A DNA stretch of 64,000 bases from contig JBMNJO010000019.1 of the NCBI GenBank assembly GCA_050951725.1, positions 1 through 64,000 on the forward strand. Direction: 5' to 3'. The position numbers and the translations under genes were made by a program. This document shows positions 57,297-64,000 of the stretch, in pieces (the first letter of the stretch is position 1; each line of letters opens with the position of its first letter). The stretch is from DTU052 sp050951725 (GTDB lineage Bacteria > Bacillota > Syntrophomonadia > Syntrophomonadales > DTU052). Below the pieces are notes generated by a model that had not been told where the DNA came from, did not search any database, and saw only the letters and a program-made list of their open reading frames with translations.

Positions 57297-58439
57297 ATGG
57301 AATTCAAGCTGGGTGAAGAATATGAAATGATCAGGCAGTCGGTCAGAGACTTTGCCGAAGGGGTCCTGGCTCCGGGTGTAGTCGACAGAGATGAAAAGGA
57401 ATACTTTGATCGCAGCCTGTTTGATAAGATGGGAGAACTGGGTCTTACCGGTATACCCTTTGAAGAGGAACATGGCGGAGCGGGGATGGACTACCTTGCA
57501 TACGCTATTGCCGTCGAGGAACTGGGGAGAGTAGACCCCTCAGCAGCCGATACCCTTTCATCACACTTAAGCCTTGGGGCATGGCCGATCTGGGCCTGGG
57601 GAACCGAAGAACAAAAACAGAAGTATTTAATTCCATTAGTTAAAGGAACCAAACTGGGAGCATTCGGACTGACTGAGGCCGGAGCAGGCTCAGATGCTAT
57701 TGCCATGAGCTGCAAGGCTGACTTGGATGGGGACAGCTATGTTTTGAACGGGAGAAAGATATTTATCACCAACGCCGAGGCCGCAGATACCTATGTGGTA
57801 TTTGCCCGCACCGGGCCCAAAGAATTAAGGAGTAAAGCCTTCAGTGCCTTCATAGTGGAAAAAGGAACTCCTGGCTTCAGCTTTGGGAAATTCGAAAAGA
57901 AGATGGGCTTGAGAGGTACGCAGAACTGTGACCTGGTCTTTGAAGACTGCCGTATACCCAAGGAGAACCTGCTGGGCAAAGAAGGGGATGGATTCAAGAT
58001 GGCCATGGCCACCTTGGATGGCGGAAGAATCGGGATCGCCGCCCAATCAGTCGGAATTGCCCAGGGAGCCTATGAAGTGGCGGTAGCCTATGCCAAAGAG
58101 AGGGTACAGTTTGGCAAACCCATTTCCGCTTTGCAGGCTATCCAGTTCAAGCTGGCCGATATGGCGGTGGAGATCAAAGCATCACGGCTCTTAACTTATG
58201 ACGCTGCTTGGAAAAAGAGTCAGAATCTTGACTTTGGCACCGATGCCGCCATGGCGAAACTAAAAGCCTCTGAAACCGCCAATTGGGTAGCCAACCAGGC
58301 CGTGCAGATTCATGGAGGCTATGGGTATACCCGTGAGTTCCCGGTAGAAAGAATTATGCGCGATGCCAAGATTACTGAGATCTATGAAGGAACCAGTGAG
58401 ATTCAGAGGGTGGTTATCGGCAACAGCATCTTACGTTAG
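57297..58439 (+). CDS. Short-chain acyl-CoA dehydrogenase
   Basis: 380 residues from ATG 57297 (GAAAGGATG nine bases before; the ATG at 57288 is too close). Landmarks: GAFGLTEAGAGSDAIAM (FAD/substrate loop), VYAKERVQFGKP-like stretch AYAKERVQFGKPISALQA, IHGGYGYTREFPVERIMRDAKI and catalytic Glu in ITEIYEGTSEIQR. The length matches butyryl-CoA dehydrogenases. No EtfAB is adjacent. It could oxidise a saturated acyl-CoA or reduce crotonyl-CoA. Confidence 0.93.
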   Translation: MEFKLGEEYEMIRQSVRDFAEGVLAPGVVDRDEKEYFDRSLFDKMGELGLTGIPFEEEHGGAGMDYLAYAIAVEELGRVDPSAADTLSSHLSLGAWPIWAWGTEEQKQKYLIPLVKGTKLGAFGLTEAGAGSDAIAMSCKADLDGDSYVLNGRKIFITNAEAADTYVVFARTGPKELRSKAFSAFIVEKGTPGFSFGKFEKKMGLRGTQNCDLVFEDCRIPKENLLGKEGDGFKMAMATLDGGRIGIAAQSVGIAQGAYEVAVAYAKERVQFGKPISALQAIQFKLADMAVEIKASRLLTYDAAWKKSQNLDFGTDAAMAKLKASETANWVANQAVQIHGGYGYTREFPVERIMRDAKITEIYEGTSEIQRVVIGNSILR

Positions 58440-58457
58440 GCGGGGGGAGGAAACGAG

Positions 58458-58880
58458 ATGAATTACAGTGACAGAATAAAACGCTGGGATGATCTTAAGG
58501 TAGGTGACTCAGCCAGTTTCACCAAAACCATAACTGAAACCGACGTGGTTTTGTGGGTGGGATTAGCAGGGGATATGAATCCGATTCATATAGACCGGGA
58601 ATACAGTAAAACTACGCGTTTTGGTGATGTTATCGCTCCGGGGGTTCTGGTAATGGGACTTATCTCCACCACGGTTACCATGCTTACCTTTGGTAATGTG
58701 TATGCCGGCCAGAACGTGAGGTTCCGTAAACCTGTGTATATCGGTGACACCATTACCGCAACTTCTACTATTGTTGAAAAGCTGGAAGAGAAGCACATGG
58801 TGAGGATGGAGACCAAGTGCGTGAACCAGAAGGGCGAAACCGTTATAATAGGGGAAGGAATGCAATTCATTCTGGAGTAG
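58458..58880 (+). CDS. MaoC-family (R)-enoyl-CoA hydratase
   Basis: 140 residues, GGGGGGAGG before ATG. LAGDMNPIHIDREYSKTTRF carries the Asp-x4-His catalytic pair, and VIAPGVLVMGLISTTV and GQNVRFRKPVYIGDT are typical PhaJ-like segments. It hydrates crotonyl-type CoA esters, so it can act after the 4-hydroxyacyl-CoA dehydratase. Confidence 0.92.
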   Translation: MNYSDRIKRWDDLKVGDSASFTKTITETDVVLWVGLAGDMNPIHIDREYSKTTRFGDVIAPGVLVMGLISTTVTMLTFGNVYAGQNVRFRKPVYIGDTITATSTIVEKLEEKHMVRMETKCVNQKGETVIIGEGMQFILE

Positions 58881-58928
58881 TTATTCAGCATGCTGCAGCA
58901 GATAGCTGCAGAAAAGGGGGGCTTGGAT

Positions 58929-60398
58929 ATGGCATTGAAAACGCCGCAGCAATACCTGGATGAGCTTAGGCAAATGGACATTGAATTGTATATGTTTGGA
59001 GAGAAGGTAGAAAACCGGGTTGATCATCCCATTATCAGGCCATCGATCAATTCCGTGGCCATGACTTACAAACTGGCCCTGGATCCTGAGTATGAGGATC
59101 TTATGACAGCCACCTCAAACCTGACCGGGAAAAAGATCAACCGTTTTACCCACCTGCACCAGAGCACTGATGATCTGATCAAGAAAGTCAAGATGCAGCG
59201 GTTACTGGGTCAGAAGACCGGCAGCTGTTTCCAGCGCTGTGTGGGTATGGACGCCTTCAATGCGTTGTACAGCACAACCTTTGAAATCGATCGAGCCCAC
59301 GGAACTGCTTATCACCAGCGTTTTGTGAAATACATGGAGTATGTCCAGGAAAACGACCTGGTGGTAGACGGCTGTATGACTGACGCTCGCGGTGATCGTT
59401 CCAAATCACCGGGTCAGCAGCCTGATCCTGATGCTTACCTGCATGTGGTGGAAAGAAGAGAAGACGGGATTGTGGTCCGTGGCTGTAAACTTCATCAAAC
59501 AGGCATGATAAATTCGCATGAAATCCTGGTAATGCCCAACAACAGCCTTAAGGAAAATGAAAAGGAATGGGCAGTATGTTTTGCGATTCCGCTGGATACG
59601 CCGGGGATGATCTACGTTTATGGCCGGCAGGCCAGTGACACCCGCAAACTTGAGGGTGGAAACGTGGATATCGGCAACATTCATTTTGGCGGCCAGGAAG
59701 TAATGACCATATTTAATGATGTCTTTGTTCCGTGGGAAAGAGTCTTTATGGATGGAGAGACTGATTTTACGACCATGGTGGTGGAGCGTTTTGCTGGTTA
59801 CCACCGCCAGAGCTATGGGGGCTGTAAAGTAGGTGTCGGAGATACCCTTATTGGTGCTGCCAAAGCAATTGCTGATTACCAGGGAACCTCCAATGCCTCT
59901 CATATTAAGGATAAGCTGGTGGAAATGTGCCACCTTAATGAGACTCTCTACGGTTGTGGCATTGCCTGCTCAGCGGAGGGGAGAAAGACAGCTGCCGGCA
60001 ACTACTTGATCGATCAACTGCTGGCCAACATCTGTAAACAGAACGTTACCCGTTTTCCGTATGAGATCGCCAGGCTGGCCCAGGACATTGCCGGTGGGTT
60101 CTTTGTTACCATGCCTTCTGAGAAGGATTATGAAAACCCGGTTATCGGGCCGCTGGTAAAAAAATATACCGCCAGCAGAGCCGACATACCGGTTGAACAC
60201 CGCCAACGGATGTTAAGACTGATTGAGAATCTTACCCAGGGATCAGCTGCAGTTGGTTACCTTACTGAATCAATGCATGGTGCAGGGTCGCCCCAAGCCC
60301 AGCGCATCATGATCACCCGGCTGGTGAATCTGCAGCATCGCAAAGAAATCGCTGAGATTCTCTGCGGGATAAAAGAGAACCCGGATATTGATTGGTAA
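58929..60398 (+). CDS. abfD: 4-Hydroxybutyryl-CoA dehydratase/vinylacetyl-CoA isomerase-like
   Basis: 489 residues from ATG 58929 with GGGGGG upstream, the length of Clostridium AbfD (~490). The [4Fe-4S] and catalytic ligands known in AbfD (two Cys four apart near 99/103, His 292, Cys 299) are matched by GSCFQRCVG (Cys 100 and 104) and YHRQSYGGCKVG (His 292, Cys 299). This separates it from the related HpaB flavin hydroxylases. It uses FAD and a ketyl-radical mechanism to turn 4-hydroxybutyryl-CoA into crotonyl-CoA and is oxygen sensitive. Last gene of the sigma-54 set; the true substrate could be a 4-hydroxyacyl-CoA homologue. Confidence 0.92.
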   Translation: MALKTPQQYLDELRQMDIELYMFGEKVENRVDHPIIRPSINSVAMTYKLALDPEYEDLMTATSNLTGKKINRFTHLHQSTDDLIKKVKMQRLLGQKTGSCFQRCVGMDAFNALYSTTFEIDRAHGTAYHQRFVKYMEYVQENDLVVDGCMTDARGDRSKSPGQQPDPDAYLHVVERREDGIVVRGCKLHQTGMINSHEILVMPNNSLKENEKEWAVCFAIPLDTPGMIYVYGRQASDTRKLEGGNVDIGNIHFGGQEVMTIFNDVFVPWERVFMDGETDFTTMVVERFAGYHRQSYGGCKVGVGDTLIGAAKAIADYQGTSNASHIKDKLVEMCHLNETLYGCGIACSAEGRKTAAGNYLIDQLLANICKQNVTRFPYEIARLAQDIAGGFFVTMPSEKDYENPVIGPLVKKYTASRADIPVEHRQRMLRLIENLTQGSAAVGYLTESMHGAGSPQAQRIMITRLVNLQHRKEIAEILCGIKENPDIDW

Positions 60399-60407
60399 AA
60401 GGGTTGT

Positions 60408-60446
60408 CAGGGAGACCGGGCTTATGTCCAGGTCTCCCTGTTTCAA
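60408..60446 (+). terminator. Terminator at the end of the sigma-54 operon
   Basis: CAGGGAGACC (60408-60417) with GGTCTCCCTG (60431-60440), then TTTCAACTTT. Confidence 0.8.
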
Positions 60447-60685
60447 CTTTCCCTCCGATTGGACCTGCCTCACCGATGCCCTCTGCTTTCCCGGAATAAA
60501 TGGCTATCTTGATATGTATCCTTACAGTCCCTATTTCCGACCATAAACCCACACCATAAAGCAAGGAAGCCATGGCGACGGGCTGTTTAAATCGTTGCCT
60601 CCTTGGCAGGCACAAGAACCGTCCCCATGCCTGTGCCCATATCTTCCAGTTTTTCAGCTATAATGTAGGGAAGTATCGAGAACAA

Positions 60686-61624
60686 ATGGGGAGAATTGAT
60701 TTGCAGCAGGATATCTACCGCGAGGTTGCCGATTGCATTATCAAGCACTCTGACAATATAATCCATGGCAACTATGATGAGGCTGGACAAATATTTGAAT
60801 ATGCAAATCCCGAAGTATATCCCCCCAAGGTTGCCGAATTGGCCGAAGGATTTGGGATGATGGCTGTCAAGTTGGAGGCGCGCGAAATTCACCTTCAACA
60901 GCTGGTGGAAGAACTGCAGGAAAGTAATGCAAGTCTGAACCAGGAAATAAAAAACAGAAGTGACTTTAGCTATATGTTTATCGTCCTGGTTACATTCATG
61001 TGTATTTATATCTTTTCCATCAACTACTTGCAATCCGCCTCAATCGGTATCAGCAGCACCATGGAACCTATCATTAGCCGGGTCATGGAAATATCAGTGC
61101 TTCTTTTGAGCATTTGGTTGGTCAAACGGAGCCGCTTGCCTTTATCGGCCTTTGGTCTCACCTTGAAGGGCTGGAAAAACTCACTCGGGGAGTCATTAAT
61201 TATCACACTGCCGCTGATGGCTCTGCTGCTTGTCGTAAAGATATATCTTTACGGGCAGGGTGAAACTATTTATGGTGATTCTATAATTACCTTTCAATTC
61301 GTGGACTGGAGCTATTACACTTACATTTTGGCGGCGCCATTGGAGGAACTTATCTGCCGGGGGATTTTTCAGGGCACTGTTCAGAGGGTCATGGTTGGAC
61401 GCCATGATTGGTTGTGGGCTATAATCCTGACCGGACTCATATTTGGAGTATGTCATATCTTTATCTCAACCGCCATGGGTATTGTAGCTTTGGTGAGTAG
61501 TTTGTTATGGGGTGTTATGTATGCCCGGCACAAAACGTTGGTGGGAGTCAGCGTTTCCCATTTCCTGCTCGGGAACTGGGTTGGATTGCTGGGGATGTGG
61601 CAAGTGATGGCCGGAGGAGTATAA
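60686..61624 (+). CDS. CPBP-family intramembrane protease with N-terminal cytoplasmic domain
   Basis: About 312 residues from ATG 60686 (an earlier in-frame start at 60572 is possible; the ribosome site is weak for both). The first ~110 residues are soluble: DNIIHGNYDEAGQIFEYANP, then ELAEGFGMMAVKLEAREIHL, a segment I know from sensor kinases, followed by a coiled coil. Then ~6 membrane segments with CPBP motifs: AAPLEELICRGIFQ (EExxxR), FGVCHIFI and SVSHFLLGNW (His residues). CPBP proteins are glutamic-type membrane proteases. The sensor-like N-domain is unusual. Confidence 0.85.
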   Translation: MGRIDLQQDIYREVADCIIKHSDNIIHGNYDEAGQIFEYANPEVYPPKVAELAEGFGMMAVKLEAREIHLQQLVEELQESNASLNQEIKNRSDFSYMFIVLVTFMCIYIFSINYLQSASIGISSTMEPIISRVMEISVLLLSIWLVKRSRLPLSAFGLTLKGWKNSLGESLIITLPLMALLLVVKIYLYGQGETIYGDSIITFQFVDWSYYTYILAAPLEELICRGIFQGTVQRVMVGRHDWLWAIILTGLIFGVCHIFISTAMGIVALVSSLLWGVMYARHKTLVGVSVSHFLLGNWVGLLGMWQVMAGGV

Positions 61625-61736
61625 ATGAATACCAGGAGTTAGATGTCTGAAACCTTTAATAACGTGGTGCTGGATTACCCCGGACCAGGTTCTTTAGAAG
61701 CGCTGTCTTTGGATGTTGACATTTCGTATTCAAGTT

Positions 61737-61768
61737 ACACGGCTGACACTTACTTGTGCCAGCCGTGT
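61737..61768. terminator. Hairpin between CPBP and minus-strand genes
   Basis: ACACGGCTG (61737-61745) with CAGCCGTGT (61760-61768), 14-base loop, between convergent genes. Confidence 0.5.
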
Positions 61769-61802
61769 TGTAGAGTCCTTCCACTGAAAGCCGCCTATTG
61801 CC

Positions 61803-62642
61803 TTAAGCCTGTTTAACCTTTATTGCCTTGTACTCCTTGGTAATCGCAATTACCGCATTTTCGGTCGGTGTTCGTTCTCCACTGGAACCGGAGGCATAGC
61901 CATCGGCATCTGAGTTGGTGATGGAATACTGGGCGGTTGGAGCATCGGCAAAGGGGCCGCCATGAGTCAGTACAAAGACATTTGGATTTACGGAACGTGC
62001 TGCCAGACACATTTTCTGCACCTCGGCCGTGGCTTTTTCAAGGGTCATGACCTCTTTGGCCCCGGTGAGCCCGCCGCTGGTTACCCCGATTATGGCTCCG
62101 ATGACATCGGCGCCCGCCTCAGCCATTATCCGTGCTTCTGATTCATTAAAAGCCCAGGCTACGGTGAAGATATCCTTTTGGTGAGCGGTTTTTATCAGCA
62201 TGACCTCGCGGGAAAAGCCAATCCCCGCCGACTCCAGCTGCCTGGCGAAAAACTCTCCGTAGAGTCCGGCAAAGGGTTCGTTGGTGATACCTGAGAACCC
62301 CAGGGCCATCATCTCATCAACCATCTTATCCAGGTTCACCGCCGGATTATGGGCGCCTATACCAGCGATGCAGGGTGCTTGCTTAACCACCGGTAATATT
62401 TCCCTGGCCATTTCTATCACCCGGGCGTTGCAGTCCTCATATGGCATCCAGGCCAGAAGGGTGGGTAGCCCCATCATGCGCCATATAGCCGTAGAATAGA
62501 CGGCTACCAGATCGGCTCCGCCCAGATCCGCACACTTGGCCGTTAATCCAGTGCCCGCACCGAACATCAGCAACGCCTGGTTTTTATTTACCTGATCACG
62601 CAAGCGATCCAATATTTCGCTGCGTTTATACTGTACTGCCAT
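61803..62642 (-). CDS. PEP hydrolase-like TIM-barrel protein
   Basis: 279 residues, GGGAGGTTATAG before ATG. LLMFGAGTGLTAKCADLGGAD, IAGIGAHNPAVNLDKMVDEM and GVTSGGLTGAKEVMTLEKA are typical of the PF09370 family, often called phosphoenolpyruvate hydrolase-like or TIM-barrel signal transduction protein. It follows the Tm-1-like gene by 26 bases, a pairing also known elsewhere and sometimes fused. The reaction in bacteria is unsettled. Confidence 0.85.
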   Translation of the reverse strand: MAVQYKRSEILDRLRDQVNKNQALLMFGAGTGLTAKCADLGGADLVAVYSTAIWRMMGLPTLLAWMPYEDCNARVIEMAREILPVVKQAPCIAGIGAHNPAVNLDKMVDEMMALGFSGITNEPFAGLYGEFFARQLESAGIGFSREVMLIKTAHQKDIFTVAWAFNESEARIMAEAGADVIGAIIGVTSGGLTGAKEVMTLEKATAEVQKMCLAARSVNPNVFVLTHGGPFADAPTAQYSITNSDADGYASGSSGERTPTENAVIAITKEYKAIKVKQA

Positions 62643-62668
62643 ATCTATAACCTCCCAGTTATGTTTGC

Positions 62669-64000
62669 TTAAAACGGAATCACATATGGCAGATCAGACT
62701 TGCTTCCCTTTTTCCACTTGCCGTCCAGCATTTCCAGCAGCAGCGTGGCGATAAACTCCGCAAATGCCGGGTCATTCATGTGTTTATCCACCAAAATGAC
62801 CTCCAGGTTATCCTTGTTGGGGTCGATTTTGGCTTTGAGTGCTTTAACATACTCTACCGAGCGGCGCGACCATTTAGGATTCTGCTCATCAGCGGCCCAA
62901 ACCGGTCCTGCTCCAGGTCCGGCCCAGCCCAGCTCGATATCCGGTGTAGCCAGGTCACAGGCTCCCCAGCCCTGCATGGGTATACAGAGCGCACTGGGAC
63001 CCTTGGCGGCATTCAGCTTTTCTGCCATATGTTCGCCGATCCGATAGATTTCTTCCATGGATACCCCGATGCAGGTTACCGTGGGATTGTGCTCATACAG
63101 GCCCCGTCCTGGCTGGTCGGTCTCCTTAAGCAGTCTTTCGGGAACTGTGTTTTTGGGTCCAAAGTTTATCAGATCCAAGCCTCCAGGGCATATCACCTGG
63201 GGAATACCCATTTCCCCGGCCGCGGTCATGCGGTCCGGTCCGGCACCCAGCACCCCGCCCAACATCTCATCCGCAATCTCATGGGTGGTTATATCCAACA
63301 TCCCGGTGATATAGCCATCTCTGATCAGTTCCTCCATGGAACGGCCGCCGCTGCCAACCGCGTGGTTGATCATAAGGTCGTAGCCAGCCTTCTCGATTAT
63401 AGAGGACGCTTTTAGCACACAGGGGGTGGTGACCCCGAACATCATACAGCCGATCAGCGGTTTCTCTTCTATTCCTTTCATAGCCGGGGCATTTGCCATC
63501 CCTACCACCGCTCCCGCAGCGTTATTGAGTATCCCGCGGGTAACCTTGTTGAGACCGGCTTCTGCGATAGGATATATCATACAGATGTCACTGGTGCCAA
63601 CATAAGGAGCCACATCCCCGGAGGCCATAGTGGTCAGCATAAACTTGGGAATACCGATGGGAAGTGACTGCATTATCCGGGTGGCAATACTGGCCCCCAT
63701 TGAACCGCCATAGGCAATAATCCCGTCGGCTTTGCCCGCTGCCTGCAGCTCATTGACCAGCTTAATGGCCCCTTCGGCAACCAGATCGGAGGCACCTTTG
63801 CGGTCCAGGGCAAAGATGTCTTCCTTCGTCTTGCCAACCTTGCCGACTACATCGCTGAGGCTGATATCAGCCCACCCCACTTCGTGGCCCACGCTCAGCT
63901 CCAGGACAGTTGGGCTGCCGCCAGCAGCCTTGACCCGCTCGGCCAAGAACTTGATTTCTTCCCCTTTGGTATCCAGGATTCCAGCTACTATAATCTGTTT
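62669..64000 (-). CDS. Tm-1-like ATP-binding (UPF0261) protein, N-terminus outside window
   Basis: The frame is open to the window end; the first visible residues are KQIIVAGILDTKGEEIKF, the usual start region, so only a few residues are missing. Later segments: IIAYGGSMGASIATRIM, MLTTMASGDVAPYVGTSDI, INHAVGSGGRSMEELIRDG, VICPGGLDLINFGPKNTVP. This is the UPF0261/PF06792 family, to which the plant Tm-1 virus-resistance domain belongs. It pairs with the TIM-barrel gene behind it. Function in bacteria is unknown. Confidence 0.88.
   Translation of the reverse strand, partial: KQIIVAGILDTKGEEIKFLAERVKAAGGSPTVLELSVGHEVGWADISLSDVVGKVGKTKEDIFALDRKGASDLVAEGAIKLVNELQAAGKADGIIAYGGSMGASIATRIMQSLPIGIPKFMLTTMASGDVAPYVGTSDICMIYPIAEAGLNKVTRGILNNAAGAVVGMANAPAMKGIEEKPLIGCMMFGVTTPCVLKASSIIEKAGYDLMINHAVGSGGRSMEELIRDGYITGMLDITTHEIADEMLGGVLGAGPDRMTAAGEMGIPQVICPGGLDLINFGPKNTVPERLLKETDQPGRGLYEHNPTVTCIGVSMEEIYRIGEHMAEKLNAAKGPSALCIPMQGWGACDLATPDIELGWAGPGAGPVWAADEQNPKWSRRSVEYVKALKAKIDPNKDNLEVILVDKHMNDPAFAEFIATLLLEMLDGKWKKGSKSDLPYVIPF

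Overview
The window looks like a chromosome segment of an anaerobic Bacillota, probably a Clostridia of the Syntrophomonas/Desulfotomaculum/Pelotomaculum type. This is inferred from strong GGAGG ribosome sites, a T-box leader, a LytTR/GHKL two-component pair, a ferredoxin-dependent 2-oxoacid oxidoreductase, meso-diaminopimelate dehydrogenase, a sigma-54 activator with a matching promoter, and an AbfD-type 4-hydroxybutyryl-CoA dehydratase. No rRNA, tRNA or CRISPR array was seen.

Region 1 (1-16.3 kb) is a decaying defence island on the + strand. It opens with the end of a DUF2326 coiled-coil protein and a frameshifted small HTH gene. A first type III-like restriction-modification set follows (mod with two frameshifts, res with one, then an intact HNH nuclease). 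A second type III set has a wrecked mod and an intact res. The island closes with an AAA_13-like ATPase carrying a CxxC pair and an R-x3-E/His C-terminus that recalls RloC/PrrC.

Region 2 (16.3-35.4 kb) is a nest of mobile elements: an IS5/IS1182-type IS, an IS3 remnant, an IS1182-family IS, an ISL3-family IS, two IS21-family elements, and two copies of a three-gene transposon (DUF6431 zinc protein, rve/DDE transposase, ExeA/TniB-like ATPase). One transposon copy (19636-22703) has TGTT...AACA ends and a 6-bp TTTTAG duplication. Removing it in silico restores the IS1182 transposase frame exactly. The second copy has its ATPase gene broken inside the Walker A motif by IS21 material. Cargo-like leftovers are a RES-domain gene cut at both ends and two small unknown genes.

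Region 3 (35.5-49.3 kb) carries a GHKL kinase/LytTR regulator pair, a membrane-anchored unknown and a MaoC hydratase. Then comes a sigma-A promoter and T-box leader, whose specifier reads as ATC (Ile), ahead of a four-gene 2-oxoacid:ferredoxin oxidoreductase operon (gamma, delta, alpha, beta). It continues with a CbiT-like methyltransferase, ddh, and a converging purine salvage operon (adenine deaminase, NCS2-like permease, phosphoribosyltransferase).

Region 4 (49.5-64 kb) starts with a CBS-CBS-PAS-PAS-PAS-AAA-HTH sigma-54 activator. A canonical -24/-12 promoter at 52558-52574 then heads a catabolic gene set: SDR, MFS transporter, cyclase-family hydrolase, CoA-transferase, acyl-CoA dehydrogenase, MaoC hydratase and 4-hydroxybutyryl-CoA dehydratase. 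The likely job is uptake of an organic acid or cyclic precursor, CoA activation, and radical dehydration of a 4-hydroxyacyl-CoA; the substrate is not known. A CPBP membrane protease follows, and a minus-strand pair (Tm-1-like/UPF0261 and PEP-hydrolase-like TIM barrel) runs off the window end.
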